Assembly (NCBI GenBank): GCA_037577475.1
Contig: CM075201.1
Span: 11,761,501-11,825,500 of the forward strand
Direction: 5' to 3'
Source of the DNA: Chaunax sp. Z400
Taxonomy: Eukaryota > Chordata > Actinopteri > Lophiiformes > Chaunacidae
Length of the DNA: 64,000 nucleotides
A model generated the notes under the pieces. That model was not told the DNA's origin and made no database searches. It saw only the letters and a program-made list of their open reading frames with translations. Made by a program: the position numbers and the translations under genes. Each line of letters opens with the position of its first letter. Position 1 is the first letter of the stretch. This document shows positions 35,404 through 47,390 of the stretch, in pieces.

Positions 35404-38036
35404 GATTCAGAGACTCTTGAGATCCCCAAGGAGCGCCATCGATTTATCATTGGCAAAAATGGGAAGAAGCTTCAAGAGTTAGCGCTGAAGACGGCCACCA
35501 CAATCCAGATTCCTGGACCTGAAGACCCCAGCAACCAGATCAAAATCTCTGGTACCAAGGAGGGCATTGAGAAGGCAAAGCATGAGATCCTGTTGATCTC
35601 TGCTGAGCAGGTAACGTGAATCATGAGACAACCAGCTTATTTCTGAGGTACATCCCAGATACCACAGCTGTAGGATGAATTTCAATGTTTTCCTCTGACC
35701 TTCTTACCCTTAGGACAAACATGCTGTGTGGAGGGTGAATGTTGACAAGGTTTACCACCCATTTATCACCGGTGCCCACAACAAGGTGGTAGGAGAATTA
35801 ATGCAGGAGACTGGTGCCTGCATTCATGTCCCTCCTCCACCCGTGAACAAGACAGAGATTGTCGTCTCTGGGACCAGGCAGCAGGTGGCCCTCGCTATGG
35901 CAAAGATCCAAGAGATTTTTGAAGACAAGGTACGCTAAAATCAAAGTTATCACTTGGTGTTAGTGCTGATATAGATGATGTAGTCATGACGGAGGTTTGA
36001 ACAAAATTCAATGTTGCTGATCTTCCCTTTGTATTGCAGAAGAAGAATACCACCACCATTGCAGTGGAGGTTCAGAAATCACAACACAAGTTTGTGATTG
36101 GCTCCAAGGGAAAGACCCTACAGGAGATCCTGGCCAAAACCGGTGTCTCCGTTGAGGTCCCACCTTTTGACAGCGGCTCAGAAACTGTCATCCTCCGAGG
36201 GGAGCCAGGCCATCTGGTTCAGGCCCTGACTGCAGTTTATGTCAAGGTGTGGTACATTTATCAAATGATCTTTGACATTTGACTTGCTACAAAAACTTTT
36301 TCTTCAGCTTATCTGGCTTTGATTTGACTTTTTTTTCTTTTGTGTTTTAGATTCAGGAGTGTCTGCCTGCTGCGAAGAATGTCATCATGGGATATAAGGC
36401 CAACTGTGAGGTTGCACAAAACCGCATCACGGCCAATCAGAAGGAGCTGGTAAGGATATAAATCTCTTTAATGTTATATTTAAATTTAAATTTACATTTA
36501 GGTGTGTACTGTGTACTAAGGTCAGGCATTTCTGCTGAACTCTTTCTGGTGGTATTTTGAAGTGTCTGCTGTGTTTAGGATTCACATACACTGATGACAG
36601 TTATCTTTGAGGTTACTTTTAAGGCCACCGTCATGATAACTTTGAATGAGGAGAGAACTTAATTATAAACTTTGCTAATGGTAGTTAATATCTACTCCCT
36701 CTACAGGCGCTCAGGAACTTGACCATCACTGTGGATCCAAAGTATCACCCAAGAATCATCGGGCGCAAGGGTGAAACAATCAAAGCCATCTGCAGTGAGC
36801 ATGGTGTCAACATCCGGTTCCCAGAAAGGATGGCTGAAAATCAGGTATGGCATTCCTGCAGAACTTGTTTCCTTGTTTTCCTTTAATTACACATCAAAAT
36901 GGATATAGTCAAACATTAGACCCTCATCAGCACAGCAGGTGGTGACAATGTCCCTTTTCATACATGACATTATAATGAGAACACACAGTGAAAGAGTTAC
37001 CAACAACTGTAGTCGTCATTATCATACAGATTATTATGGGAGAGTAAGAAATTGTTTTTTTTGTCCTTAAATTCACAATTTTTTCTTTGTCTTGAATTTG
37101 TTTCTCCACAGGATCAGATCGTTGTAACAGGTGATGAGACCAAAGCCGCCGCGGCACGAGATGCTATCCAGGCCATTGTGGATGAACTTGAAGATACGAT
37201 CTCCAAGGACATCACCCTGGACAGCCGGGTTCATGCCCGTATTATCGGAGCCCGCGGCATTGGAATCTTCAGCATTCAAAATGAGTTTAAGGTGAGTCTG
37301 CAGAGAGGAAGGAGATCTTCCTGTCAGTGTAGCAAAACTACATAACAATTCACTTGCATTGTGTTTTGGAGCTTTCATTGTGTCTCCACTTACACCTTGT
37401 TAGCCCATTGTTATCTGACTACATAAATAATGTTTAGTTTTGGTAATACGATTTGTTAGTATCCAGTCCTTCATGTGGCTTGTTTTTATTTGTGTTTTTA
37501 GGTTGATATCAGGTTTCCCCGGCGAGGAGCTGCAGACCCGGACCTTGTGACGGTCACAGGTCGCTCCAAGCTGGTGAATGAAGCCATCGACCACCTCCTT
37601 AACCTGGAGGACAAATACGTAAGTTGCTCCCCATGACAACTGTTAATATTTGCTGGAGGTATTACAACATTTGTTCTGTAATGTTTACAGTTTGCTCATT
37701 AGATCTGATCTACTGTATGTTCACTTCTGGCAGATGGAGGATGTTGAGATGAAGAAATAGCTGAAGCCCTTTATGTATAGCGCTGCTGCCAGGCATGAAC
37801 AGCGTGGCTCTTCCAATGGCGTTGCGGTGAGGGAGGCTCAGAAGACCACTGCCAATCAGAAGGTGAGGATTTCCAACAAGCCTGACACTGTTTGAAATTA
37901 GAATTGGTCACACCTTATTTTGTTAATCACCATTTTTTTCTACTTATAGGCCCCTGATATGAGTTGCACTGAGGAATTCCCCAGCCTTGGAGCCTCAGCA
38001 GCAACCAACACCTCTCCCCTGGGACCCAAGCACTGA
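35404..38036 (+). pseudogene. hdlbp: Vigilin-like KH-domain gene with internal deletion and in-frame stop
   Basis: Vigilin is a cytoplasmic multi-KH RNA-binding protein, normally with 14 or more KH domains. Exons: 35404-35610 (KH1, IPKERHRFIIGKNGKKLQEL), 35714-35929 (KH2-like), 36040-36246 (KH3, SQHKFVIGSKGKTLQEIL), 36351-36449 (short composite linker), 36707-36844 (DPKYHPRIIGRKGETIKAI, KH13-like), 37112-37291 and 37502-37618 (KH14-like), 37734-37862 and 37950-38036 (tail APDMSCTEEFPSLGA…). KH4-12 and the N-terminus are missing. The KH13 GRKG loop is intact; KH14 keeps GARG but the following helix is altered. A TAG at 37758-37760 interrupts the tail exon, beyond which the frame stays open to a natural TGA. 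The other frames are clean, so a shortened KH protein is possible. Phase 0 at 35404 also allows fusion with the WW exons. Confidence 0.82.
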
Positions 38037-38175
38037 GCTCCCTCTTGAGCTGGACTGACTGCTGACCTCTTCAGCTCTGAGAACGTCATCCTTCTCCTCC
38101 AGCAGATTCAGGACTCTTAAAGTGCCTTCACATCCTGAATTTGTTATCTTTTATATTTATCTGTTATATTTTATT

Positions 38176-38181
38176 AATAAA
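38176..38181 (+). terminator. Poly(A) signal of the vigilin-like gene
   Basis: AATAAA 140 bp after the tail-exon stop codon, in an AT-rich 3' flank. Likely the 3' end of the 30.4-38.2 kb transcription unit. Confidence 0.7.
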
Positions 38182-38189
38182 AAAGTGAA

Positions 38190-40520
38190 AAAAGTGAAAA
38201 ACAACCTGACATTTCATTGTGGTTTGAACTTTATAACCAAATTAAATGGTGGCCCTTATCTTAGTTAGTGTCTTCCAGTTGCTATGCAGATTGTTCTGCT
38301 CAGTAGCAACGGCCCTATATCATCAGTCTTACAACTAGAAAGATACGAACCAGGAAGAGAAGAAACTTCGGTACATTTTTAATGGACAGCTGGATGTTTA
38401 TTGTTCCTATGAAAACTCTTGGAACACCCCAACCCTCAGCTATTGTGATACCATTAAGAACTTGACAATTCTCCACAACAGTCATTGAGTGAGTTACATT
38501 ATGGTCAAATAAAAAGTTTGCTTTTGTCGTAGGTCTAATAGTCACCAGAAAATGAAGCATTAACATGATTCCATTGACAAAAAAATGTTTGAGTAGCCAT
38601 TTAGTTGCAGAGATTTGTTTTATTACCAATATTTTCATTTAAAACTTTACATCAAACAGGGGTTTACTGCAAAAATCATATGAAAAAGAAAATACGTTTT
38701 TCTCAAAACACAATACTCTTATAAAAGTTCAAAGTGTTGAGTTTGTTTAATTTTGGTACATTCGACATGTCTGTACATGTTTAACATTTGTTTGTGGCTA
38801 TACTGAATTCATATAGCAGGATGAGAATCCTTTAATAATTCAATGAAAGATCATATAGTGTGATTATGAGATGAAATCACACACCAGAGATGTGTTTAAG
38901 GACACCTTTACATTTTGCTGCCTTCTACCGCTGCTGAGAGACCATCTGTCTGAGTTTACATTCTAGTGAAATAATTATATTTAATACATGAGTCCTGATC
39001 CACCACTGACTCATTATTTCCTCATTAATGAATGGCATGACTGTATTGGCTCAAAGTTGATTCATTGTTAATACAAACATGAAAATAAGCATACAACCAT
39101 GCATTTCCTAATAAATGCATTACTCAACTTATTAAATGACTTTATTAGATTGTTTTTAACAGAATATATGGAACAAAAGGCAGTTTAAGCCTAGTTTTAA
39201 TATGGGTGTATAACACTAGGATGGATGTCATCTGATGTGATGTTTTTTAACGCTGCATGCTTTCCTGCAGCCTCAAGTTAATGCACCTCTACTCTGCTGG
39301 TTATTCATTATTTTCACACAGAGCTCAGCTTTAGTTGTCTACATATGTATGTTTCTGTGGAACATTCCCATGTTGAATGTGCTGAGATTTATGTCAGGAC
39401 ACAGAGTTGCGTTGTGAAGAAGTGCTGAGTCATGTCTGCCACCTAGTTGTTGTTAATGTTTACTACAGAAGCAGTGTAAAGGGGACCTGCTGTCTGAATG
39501 ATGAATTCATGGACAGAGAAGAAACATTTTTCACTGAATGAATACTTATTGTTTGTTGACATTCTATTTGAGTCACACTGTTTGTATTTAAACTGTGAAA
39601 TACTAGTCTATGTGTCTATTCTTTGTCATTTGGGGGCTAAAATGACACATGATCCATGTATTGTGGGTCCAGTTATCATCTACCAGTGTCTCCAGTCCAC
39701 CAGCTGTGGTGATAAACTTTTAGGGTGTCATAGCAAACCCCCATGATGATGGCAGTGGGTGTGGATGAAATGATGCGATCAGATAGTCCTTTGGTCAATC
39801 AGCTGGCTGAACGTCTCATTGGCTGAAGTTCTCCCCTCAACCTATACAAAGCACAAATACAGGATATGTTTAGTTGTTACTTGGAACAAAAATAAACCAG
39901 TATCACAACTTACCTGGAGCTGTGATGTGTCAGCTGTTTTGATTGGTGTGGATTTCTGTTTTTGCATTATGTTAAATGTCTAAATTGAGTGAACATTGAG
40001 TTCTGACAACTTGTACAACATTGATTACTTTCAGTAACAGTAATGTAGCTTATAGCTGTCCTGAGTTACCCAGGCTTTTCACATGTAGGCCTACATAAAC
40101 TATTTTAGTCTCTCTGCTTGCATGGAAAAAAAGACAGAGATTCAACTCATGTATTGTCTCCAAGCTTGAAAAGAAATTTTGAGATTTTAGTTTTTGTCCA
40201 CGCCCCCTAATCCCAGTGATGGCCTAATGTTGAAGTGAATATCCAAAAGTTAGATATGGCATTGGAAACTAAACTGTTAGTCAGATCAATTATTTAATTA
40301 GCTTAATTATCAACATTTCAGATCAATGGCAGAAATCCATTTGGAGCCTTCAGAACTGATTTTTTCTTAGACATTATTAGACATTATTACTGCCTTCCTC
40401 CACTAAATATCTCCTTTTTTAGGTAGTCAACTCTTCAAGGCATCACTTGACTTGTGAACTTTTCAGAGTCCACAAGAGCAAAACGTGGACAAGAAATGTT
40501 ATGGCAGAAAATGACAGATG
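38190..40520. other. Non-coding stretch, no gene recognised
   Basis: AT-rich DNA with no supported exon. A minus-strand frame of 107 codons (38315-38638) has no recognisable domain. Nothing else stands out before the minisatellite. Confidence 0.6.
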
Positions 40521-40521
40521 G

Positions 40522-41776
40522 GTATGTATATAAATGTATATCTGATATATGTAATGTATATCTGACATATATAAATGTATATCTGATATATGTAATGTAT
40601 ATCTGATATATATAAATGTATATCTGATATATGTAATGTATATCTGATATATGTAATGTATATCTGATATATATAAATGTATATCTGATATATATAAATT
40701 TATATCTGATATATATAAATGTATATCTGATATATATAAATGTATATCTGATATATATAAATTTATATCTGACATACTGTATATAAATGTATATCTGACA
40801 TACTGTATATAAATGTATATCTGATATATATAAATGTATATCTGATATATATAAATGCATATCTGAAATATATAAATGTATATCTGATATATATAAATGT
40901 ATATCTGACATACTGTATATAAATGTATATCTGATATATGTAATGTATATCTGATATATATAAATGTATATCTGACATACTGTATATAAATGTATATCTG
41001 ATATATGTAATGTATATCTGATATATGTAATGTATATCTGATATATATAAGTGTATATCTGATATATATAAATTTATATCTGATATATATAAATGTATAT
41101 CTGACATACTGTATATAAATGTATATCTGACATACTGTATATAAATGTATATCTGATATATATAAATGCATATCTGATACATATAAATGTATATCTGACA
41201 TATGTAATGTATATCTGATATATATAAATGTATATGTGATATATATAAATTTATATCTGACATACTGTATATAAATGTATATCTGATATGTATAAATTTA
41301 TATCTGATATATATAAATGTATATCTGATATATATAAATGTATATCTGATATATATAAATTTATATCTGACATACTGTATATAAATGTATATCTGATATA
41401 TATAAATTTATATCTGATATATATAAATGTATATCTGATATATATAAATGTATATCTGATATATATAAATTTATATCTGATATATGTAAATGTAAATCTG
41501 ATATATATAAATGTATATCTGATATATATAAATTTATATCTGATAAATATAAATGCATATCTGATATATATAAATACATATCTGATATATATAAATGTAT
41601 ATCTGATATAAATATAAATGTATATCTGATATATATAAATGCATATCTGATATATATAAATGTATATCTGATATATATAAATGTATATCTGATATATATA
41701 AATGCATATCTGATATATATAAATTTATATCTGATATATATAAATGTATATCTGATATATATAAATGCCTATATGA
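40522..41776. repeat. AT-rich 20/21-bp minisatellite, about 60 units
   Basis: Repeats of TGTATATCTGATATATATAAA and variants: a 20-bp form with ATATGTAA, and a longer form with CATACTGTATATAAA. The variant forms are concentrated left of about 41.38 kb and the right part is more uniform. The long Ile/Tyr/Ser/Asp-rich open frames on both strands are by-products of the period, not genes. Internal ATATAT palindromes could form cruciforms. Confidence 0.97.
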
Positions 41777-43440
41777 TGTCACCCTTATCTTCTTCTCCTG
41801 CTTTTGAGTGACACAAATTTACACTTTTACACTGACATTACAACAATTTCCAATCAAAGGAAGACTGTTTAAATAATAATTTGAAGAAACGTTATGACAT
41901 ATAGAGAATAAATATCTTAGGCAATACAAAATGTACAGAACATGTAGTGTTAGAGAAATTGTTAGGATTGAATAAAAAAAAGAACAGCATGAAAAGAGGA
42001 GAGTCACACTTTGATGTGGATTCAGGAAGAAAACAACTCAAGATTAGGAGGCATAAGGGGGTCTAGAGAGGCATGTTGTCAAAGAGTCTCTGACCCCACT
42101 AGATCTACCTTTGATTACTGCTATGACAGAGTACAACACCCTCTTATGCATGAACAGCTCCAATATGAGCTGAAGTCATCAGTTTCAAAGTGTGTTTAGA
42201 TATAGAGGCAAAGAAAAATCCTTGAGGCCTCAGATATGCTAAACGTGGTCCTGATTTTTCCCATAGAGAGAAAAATCAATGGCCGAACCACAACTAGATT
42301 CAAGGAGAAGATCTTTTCTTAAATCATTGATTTATGTGTGCTCTGGTTGTCTCATTCTTTATTGGGGCAGCATATTTCTCTCTTTTCAGTTATATCATAA
42401 ATTAAAGCAAATGTTCTGGTTGTTATTCTAAATAAACATTAGTTTGTGTATATGCATGTCTTTTTGAAATGATGTTTTTCTCACATTATGATTAATTAGC
42501 TTATATTATCTTTCTTGAAATAATAATGATGAAACCTAAGCTGAGTTTTAAATCTAATGTTATTAAGAATAACTCTGGCTGTCTGAAACGCGCTCTCTAT
42601 CCACATTTCACTGTAACTGCAGGTTGACCAGATGTGACTCTAACGAAATTATAAGAAAAAAAACAATTTCTGACAATTTGTGTCCGAGTGTGGATGAAAA
42701 CTAAATCACGTATTTTTTGTACAGAAACATTGTGTCTGACATTCATAGTTCATTCATAGTCCTTCATAGTTCCAGTGGTTGCAGGTTTGTAGTGTTGAGT
42801 GTTGACAAAACAGTCAAATGCAAAAACAAGAAGCATGTAAAAAATATTTCCAAAAGTGTCCTTTGTTCCATGCAGAGCATGAACTTCCTCTTTTGATGGT
42901 ACGTGTCATGGATATTAGGTTATAGTTTAAGAGGAAAAGAGAACATTAACATGTTTATTTTTTCTAAAGGTTAGAGTTCACACAAAGCCTCATTATACTG
43001 CTGGACTTCATGTTCTTATATAATGTTATGTTAGGGATGTTAGGGACACATAAATCATCTCTTTTCCATCAGGTTACTGCTCCAGGGTGTCTGGTCAAGA
43101 AACAACTGAGGCTTATGATGTGTTGTATAAATCAGAAATGTGGAAATTTAAAGATCCGACACTGACAAAAACATTTGTTCATGTTGGATTTTTTGCTCAG
43201 AAACTGGTGCAGAAATTCAGTGCCACGATTTACCCCGACTGAATCATGATCATGAATCAATATTCTAAATTCTTTTAAATTAAATTTACAAACAACAAAA
43301 GCAACATTATTATCTTTGAATATTTCATTTGAACTTTTAACACAGTAAACAATTACACAGACAACGGCCATTAAGCATCAAACATAGAGTAAAGTGACAA
43401 AAAGAAGAACTGAGGATTTGTAGAGCTCCAAAGAATAGTC
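41777..43440. other. Non-coding stretch, no gene recognised
   Basis: AT-rich sequence with only short featureless open frames on both strands; no repeat family identified. Confidence 0.55.
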
Positions 43441-43444
43441 CTCA

Positions 43445-44066
43445 AATGCTAGTTTACAACAATATCTGCAAACTGATCCACACGTCAGGGATGTCCTCTT
43501 TCTCCATTGCTATTTGTGCTTGCAATGGAGCCACTTGCAATGTTTATAAGAGATTCTCCATCTATTTGAGGCATGGGTCTAAAACTTCCAAACCTATGTT
43601 GGTATTAGGACAGTCTCAGCCACTGTCATGTTTCACACCCATATGGGGCAATAATAAGTTAATACCCAGTAGAGAAGATGCTAGTTTTAAGACATAGGCT
43701 AGCAAAGGAGTAAGCAGGATAATGGATCTATATAACAAAGGAAGGTTAATGTCATTTACAGAAACACAAGAAAAGTATGACCTCCCTGCAACACACTTCT
43801 TTGAGTTCTTGCAAATGAGAAATTTTATTTCTGTTTCTCAAAACCATTCTCTAAACCAGCCACCCTTCTCATTGCTGGTAGACATTTCCATGAAATATGC
43901 TAATGGTACAGGACAGGTATCGCTGTTGTACAAATTGTTTGTAGATACGTTTTCTGAGTCATCAGAAGATAAACTGAAGTGCTGGAGGATGGATTTTCAG
44001 GAGGAAATTTCAAGAAAAGGAATAGTCAGAGGCGTGTTTGAAGGCTCAGACATATACTGTATGTAA
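43445..44066 (+). mobile_element. L1-like LINE ORF2 C-terminal fragment
   Basis: Two adjacent frames (43446-43697 and 43722-44066) read like the C-terminal part of fish L1 ORF2. The second is clearest: LYNKGRLMSFTETQEKYDLP, ATHFFEFLQMRNFI, QPPFSLLVDI, and a closing LLYKLFVDTFSESSEDKLKC then W. This is the usual '…FxxLxxKFxLPxxHFFRYLQIRxF…' pattern with the trailing 'KxxWexDl'. Stops between the two frames and loss of the reverse transcriptase show it is a dead fragment. Confidence 0.6.
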
Positions 44067-44069
44067 ATA

Positions 44070-45420
44070 AGTCTATTTCATGTGAATACATGTTTAACAG
44101 TATAGCACCTGTTTAAAGTCATTGATATGTCTCTGATCAGCATTTTTTTATAGGCTTTTGTTGTGATTTGGTCTGGAAACTACTTCCTTATTGTTCTAGT
44201 TTTAATGAATGGTGTTGGTGGAGGTTTGAGCTCTCTGAGTCCTTTCACTTTATCATTATATTAAGTTCACTTTAGTCCTTTTGTCAAGATTAGCTAACGA
44301 GTTGTCATTCAGCCTTACAAACAACCATTCACATTCACGCCTACGGTCGATCACATAAGAGAAGGTTTATTGATAAATGTGATGTAGCAGAGGTCAGTGG
44401 CAACTATTAACCATGTATGCTGTCTGTATTGCTTATGACTGACATAAAGTCAACATCTGTTAATTACACTGACCTAAACTGTTGAGGTTTTATTGTTTTA
44501 AACCCCCAATCATGTCCATCAGACCCAGTGGGTGGGTAAAAAAACTTTAAAACTATTCATCCCTGCCCTGAGAGCTTCCCAAGTATTGAACCCTTCACTC
44601 ATCAGCTCAGCATTCGTCTCTTGAACGTGTTGATTATTTCTGATGATGAGCTCTTTGACAGCTGCTCTGTTCATTCATGAATATATAATCAGCAGAGGGT
44701 TGAATGTCCCCTGATTATTCCCTTGGGGATATCTCTGAAACAAACTCTGTCACTGTAATACCCATATCGGCCACCATATGTCAGCAACAGTCTACTGTAG
44801 GGGTTCAATCCTCACCTATGGAGCATTAATGCAGCACTAGTTACCTGATCTTGGCTAAGAAAAACTAAAGCACAACATCCTACAAACAACAACCTGTACA
44901 CTTAGATATTTGTATGGATTAAACACATGAGATATAACATGTTAATTAATGAGCTTTAATCCATATTCAAGTCACAAAAACAATGTCAGTGTATGCAGTG
45001 GATACAGAAAAAGACCCATATTTTTTAAATGTCTATATGTTTAGCATTAGGTTAGCAGAGGTATCATGGAAGGAGCTGGGGTCGGGCTGAGGGTAGGGAG
45101 AAGAGTCTGGAGGCAGTCGCTGACTGAGTTACTGTTTGGAGATCTTCAACTGATCAAGCCTGTGCTGGAAGGTCAGATCAGCGGTCCTCTCTGTCCAGCA
45201 GATCAGGCTCGCTCGTCGTAAAATATGAGCTCACCTGTGTTACTCCAAACCAGGTGCTGGATCTCCTCTGTCCTCTGGGCCTGCAGAGTCGACAACTGAG
45301 ACAGAAGGGACTTGATCTCCAATGCCTCTATCCGATCTCCTCATCAGTCCTGCATATGACAGCCTGCAATTGCCTCGAATAAAAACAAGTCAAATAACAA
45401 GTAACAAATCACACCACAGA
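44070..45420. other. Non-coding stretch, no gene recognised
   Basis: No exon, RNA gene or known repeat recognised. Confidence 0.5.
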
Positions 45421-45421
45421 C

Positions 45422-45480
45422 CATAAGATAAGATAAGATAAGATAAGATAATAAGATGAAAAGATAAGATAAGATAAGGT
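45422..45480. repeat. (AGATA)n microsatellite
   Basis: Imperfect AAGAT pentamer run. Confidence 0.9.
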
Positions 45481-45605
45481 AATAATTATTTGTTTTATGA
45501 AAAACCTTTTGAAACATTTTAACTGGGCCACCAGCTCTAAAAAAGCTAAAAAAAAATTTTTTTTTAAAAGTGCTATATTTTGGAGCAAAAGCAGTTTTAC
45601 AGTCA

Positions 45606-45669
45606 TCTTGTGCCAAAAGTAGGTCAAAGGTTAAAGGTCTTGTGCCAAAAGTAGGTCAAAGGTTAAACA
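45606..45669. repeat. 32-bp tandem duplication
   Basis: The phrase TCTTGTGCCAAAAGTAGGTC and the following 'aaaggttaaa' occurs at 45606 and again at 45638. Too short to be anything but a local duplication. Confidence 0.85.
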
Positions 45670-47095
45670 CAATTTTGGAGATACTTCAGATACGTGGAAA
45701 ATGTGGGAAATGTGGAACCTGGAGAGCTGTACTTTATGGCAAATAGACATCGTATACCAAAGACACCAAAATATGAAATTCTGGGGCTAATGTGCATATA
45801 TTTGTCAATACATTTGATAAATTTCTCATTTTTGTTTTTTATACTACTCATTTCAACTGTGTTTTTACTTTTAATTCTTCGAGTTCTGACCCATTTCGAC
45901 AGTAGTTTTAGGGTAATTCAAATTTACGAGGTTTACAAAAGGCAACAGTAAGGAGAATACAACAGGTAGGCGGGTCTTTTTCTTTTTCTTATCAACTATT
46001 GGTTTATTTCTTCTTCTTCTTTTTAAATCGAAGTTTTATGACAACCAGTATATGCAACACCTAATCGTTTGGCATCCTTGAACTTAAGGGTAAGTAATTA
46101 ATATATATATGTATATACATTGATTTATCTAGTTAAACAGCGTGATTGATAATTAGTAGTTACTAGACAATTCTGAGAAATTTCTCAGTCGGATACGCTA
46201 TTTACACCCTGGGTACATTATTTTGCTAAATTGCTTTTGTGTGCTGCATGTGAAAATTCCTTCCACTGAACCGTCGTTAGTAAAAAAAATAAACCTACAA
46301 CCTCGCTAACATTATTGGGACGGTCGCCATGATATAGATGTGGTCATCGTGTTAAGATGATTTAGAGTGGTTAACTTAACTTACTATTGGTCATTCTTTA
46401 ATGTCCAGAGAAGCTGAACTTACAGCGCTACAATTATCGGCGTTTTTTTCACGTTCGATGTGAAAAATGATCGAAATGACAAATTACCAGCTTCCATTCA
46501 ATAAACGTGTATAAAGTTGCCTGGCGCTATGACTCATATCAATTGCAGCGTCGTAGAAGTATTGGGACGTTTTGTCAAAATTGAATATGAAGCTTTTTGT
46601 CTTGGCGTTTATGTTTGGTTACGAATGGAAGAGAGGACGTCAGGGAGTAGATAGAGGTCAAAGGTGACGCTCAGCACAGCTGGCAAGTGGCACAGATGTG
46701 TCCTTAATACATAATATTGTATTTTTTCAATGCAATCCGGTTTCCTGCTAATGTAATTTTAAAAATGTTATAATTCACTAAAATGTTGCATTTCTGAAAA
46801 CCCGGACCACTCCAAGTGCCCAGTCCCGAATTATAGGCATTGTCATCTGGCCACACTAGTCTAAACCTATCTGCTACACAGACTCAGTTCTATCCATGGA
46901 TATTTAAAACACTGTTGCAGTGCAGTGTGGCCTATTTTGATGCAGACATGCCAAGCAAACTGAAATTGCTTTACTAATTTATTGTTGGCTAATAATAAAA
47001 ATATTGCTGTCTACACATTTCAGTGTATTTAATTTTAGATATTGTAATACTTATTCACAATTGTGTGATGTTTTATATGTGAATTGAATGTGTTG
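45670..47095. other. Non-coding stretch upstream of the SAMD3-like pseudogene
   Basis: No exon recognised. Contains a small AT dinucleotide run near 46098-46120. It could include the original 5' flank of the pseudogene at 47391, but no promoter motif is clear. Confidence 0.45.
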
Positions 47096-47099
47096 AGCC

Positions 47100-47284
47100 T
47101 GTCAAAGACAAATTTCTGTCACTGATGGGACAGACAATAAAGATTATCTATCTATCTATGTATCTATCTATCGATCTATTTCTGTCACTGATGGGACAGA
47201 CAATAAAGATTATCCATCTATCTATCTATGTATCTATCTATCTATTTCTGTCACTGATGGGGCAGACAATAAAGATTATCTATG

Positions 47285-47315
<31 letters not shown>

Positions 47316-47325
47316 TTATTACTGT
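47100..47325 (+). repeat. Triplicated ~65-bp unit with (TATC)n tails
   Basis: Three units of 'tttctgtcactgatggg(a/g)c' plus AGACAATAAAGATTATC, each ending in a TATC/TATG run. AATAAAGATTATCTATC followed by tetranucleotide repeats is a typical tail of fish LINE/SINE insertions. The arrangement suggests one tail amplified by slippage or nested insertion. Confidence 0.8.
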
Positions 47326-47390
47326 TGTATAGGAATTTTAAAACATTTTCTCTTTTTACCAGATAAAGAACTAACTTAAGCAGTGTCCCC

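Noticed and set aside
40435..41782. Long open frames rich in Ile, Tyr, Ser and Asp on both strands
   Set aside because: Pure translation of a 20/21-bp minisatellite; no start context, splice sites or domain.
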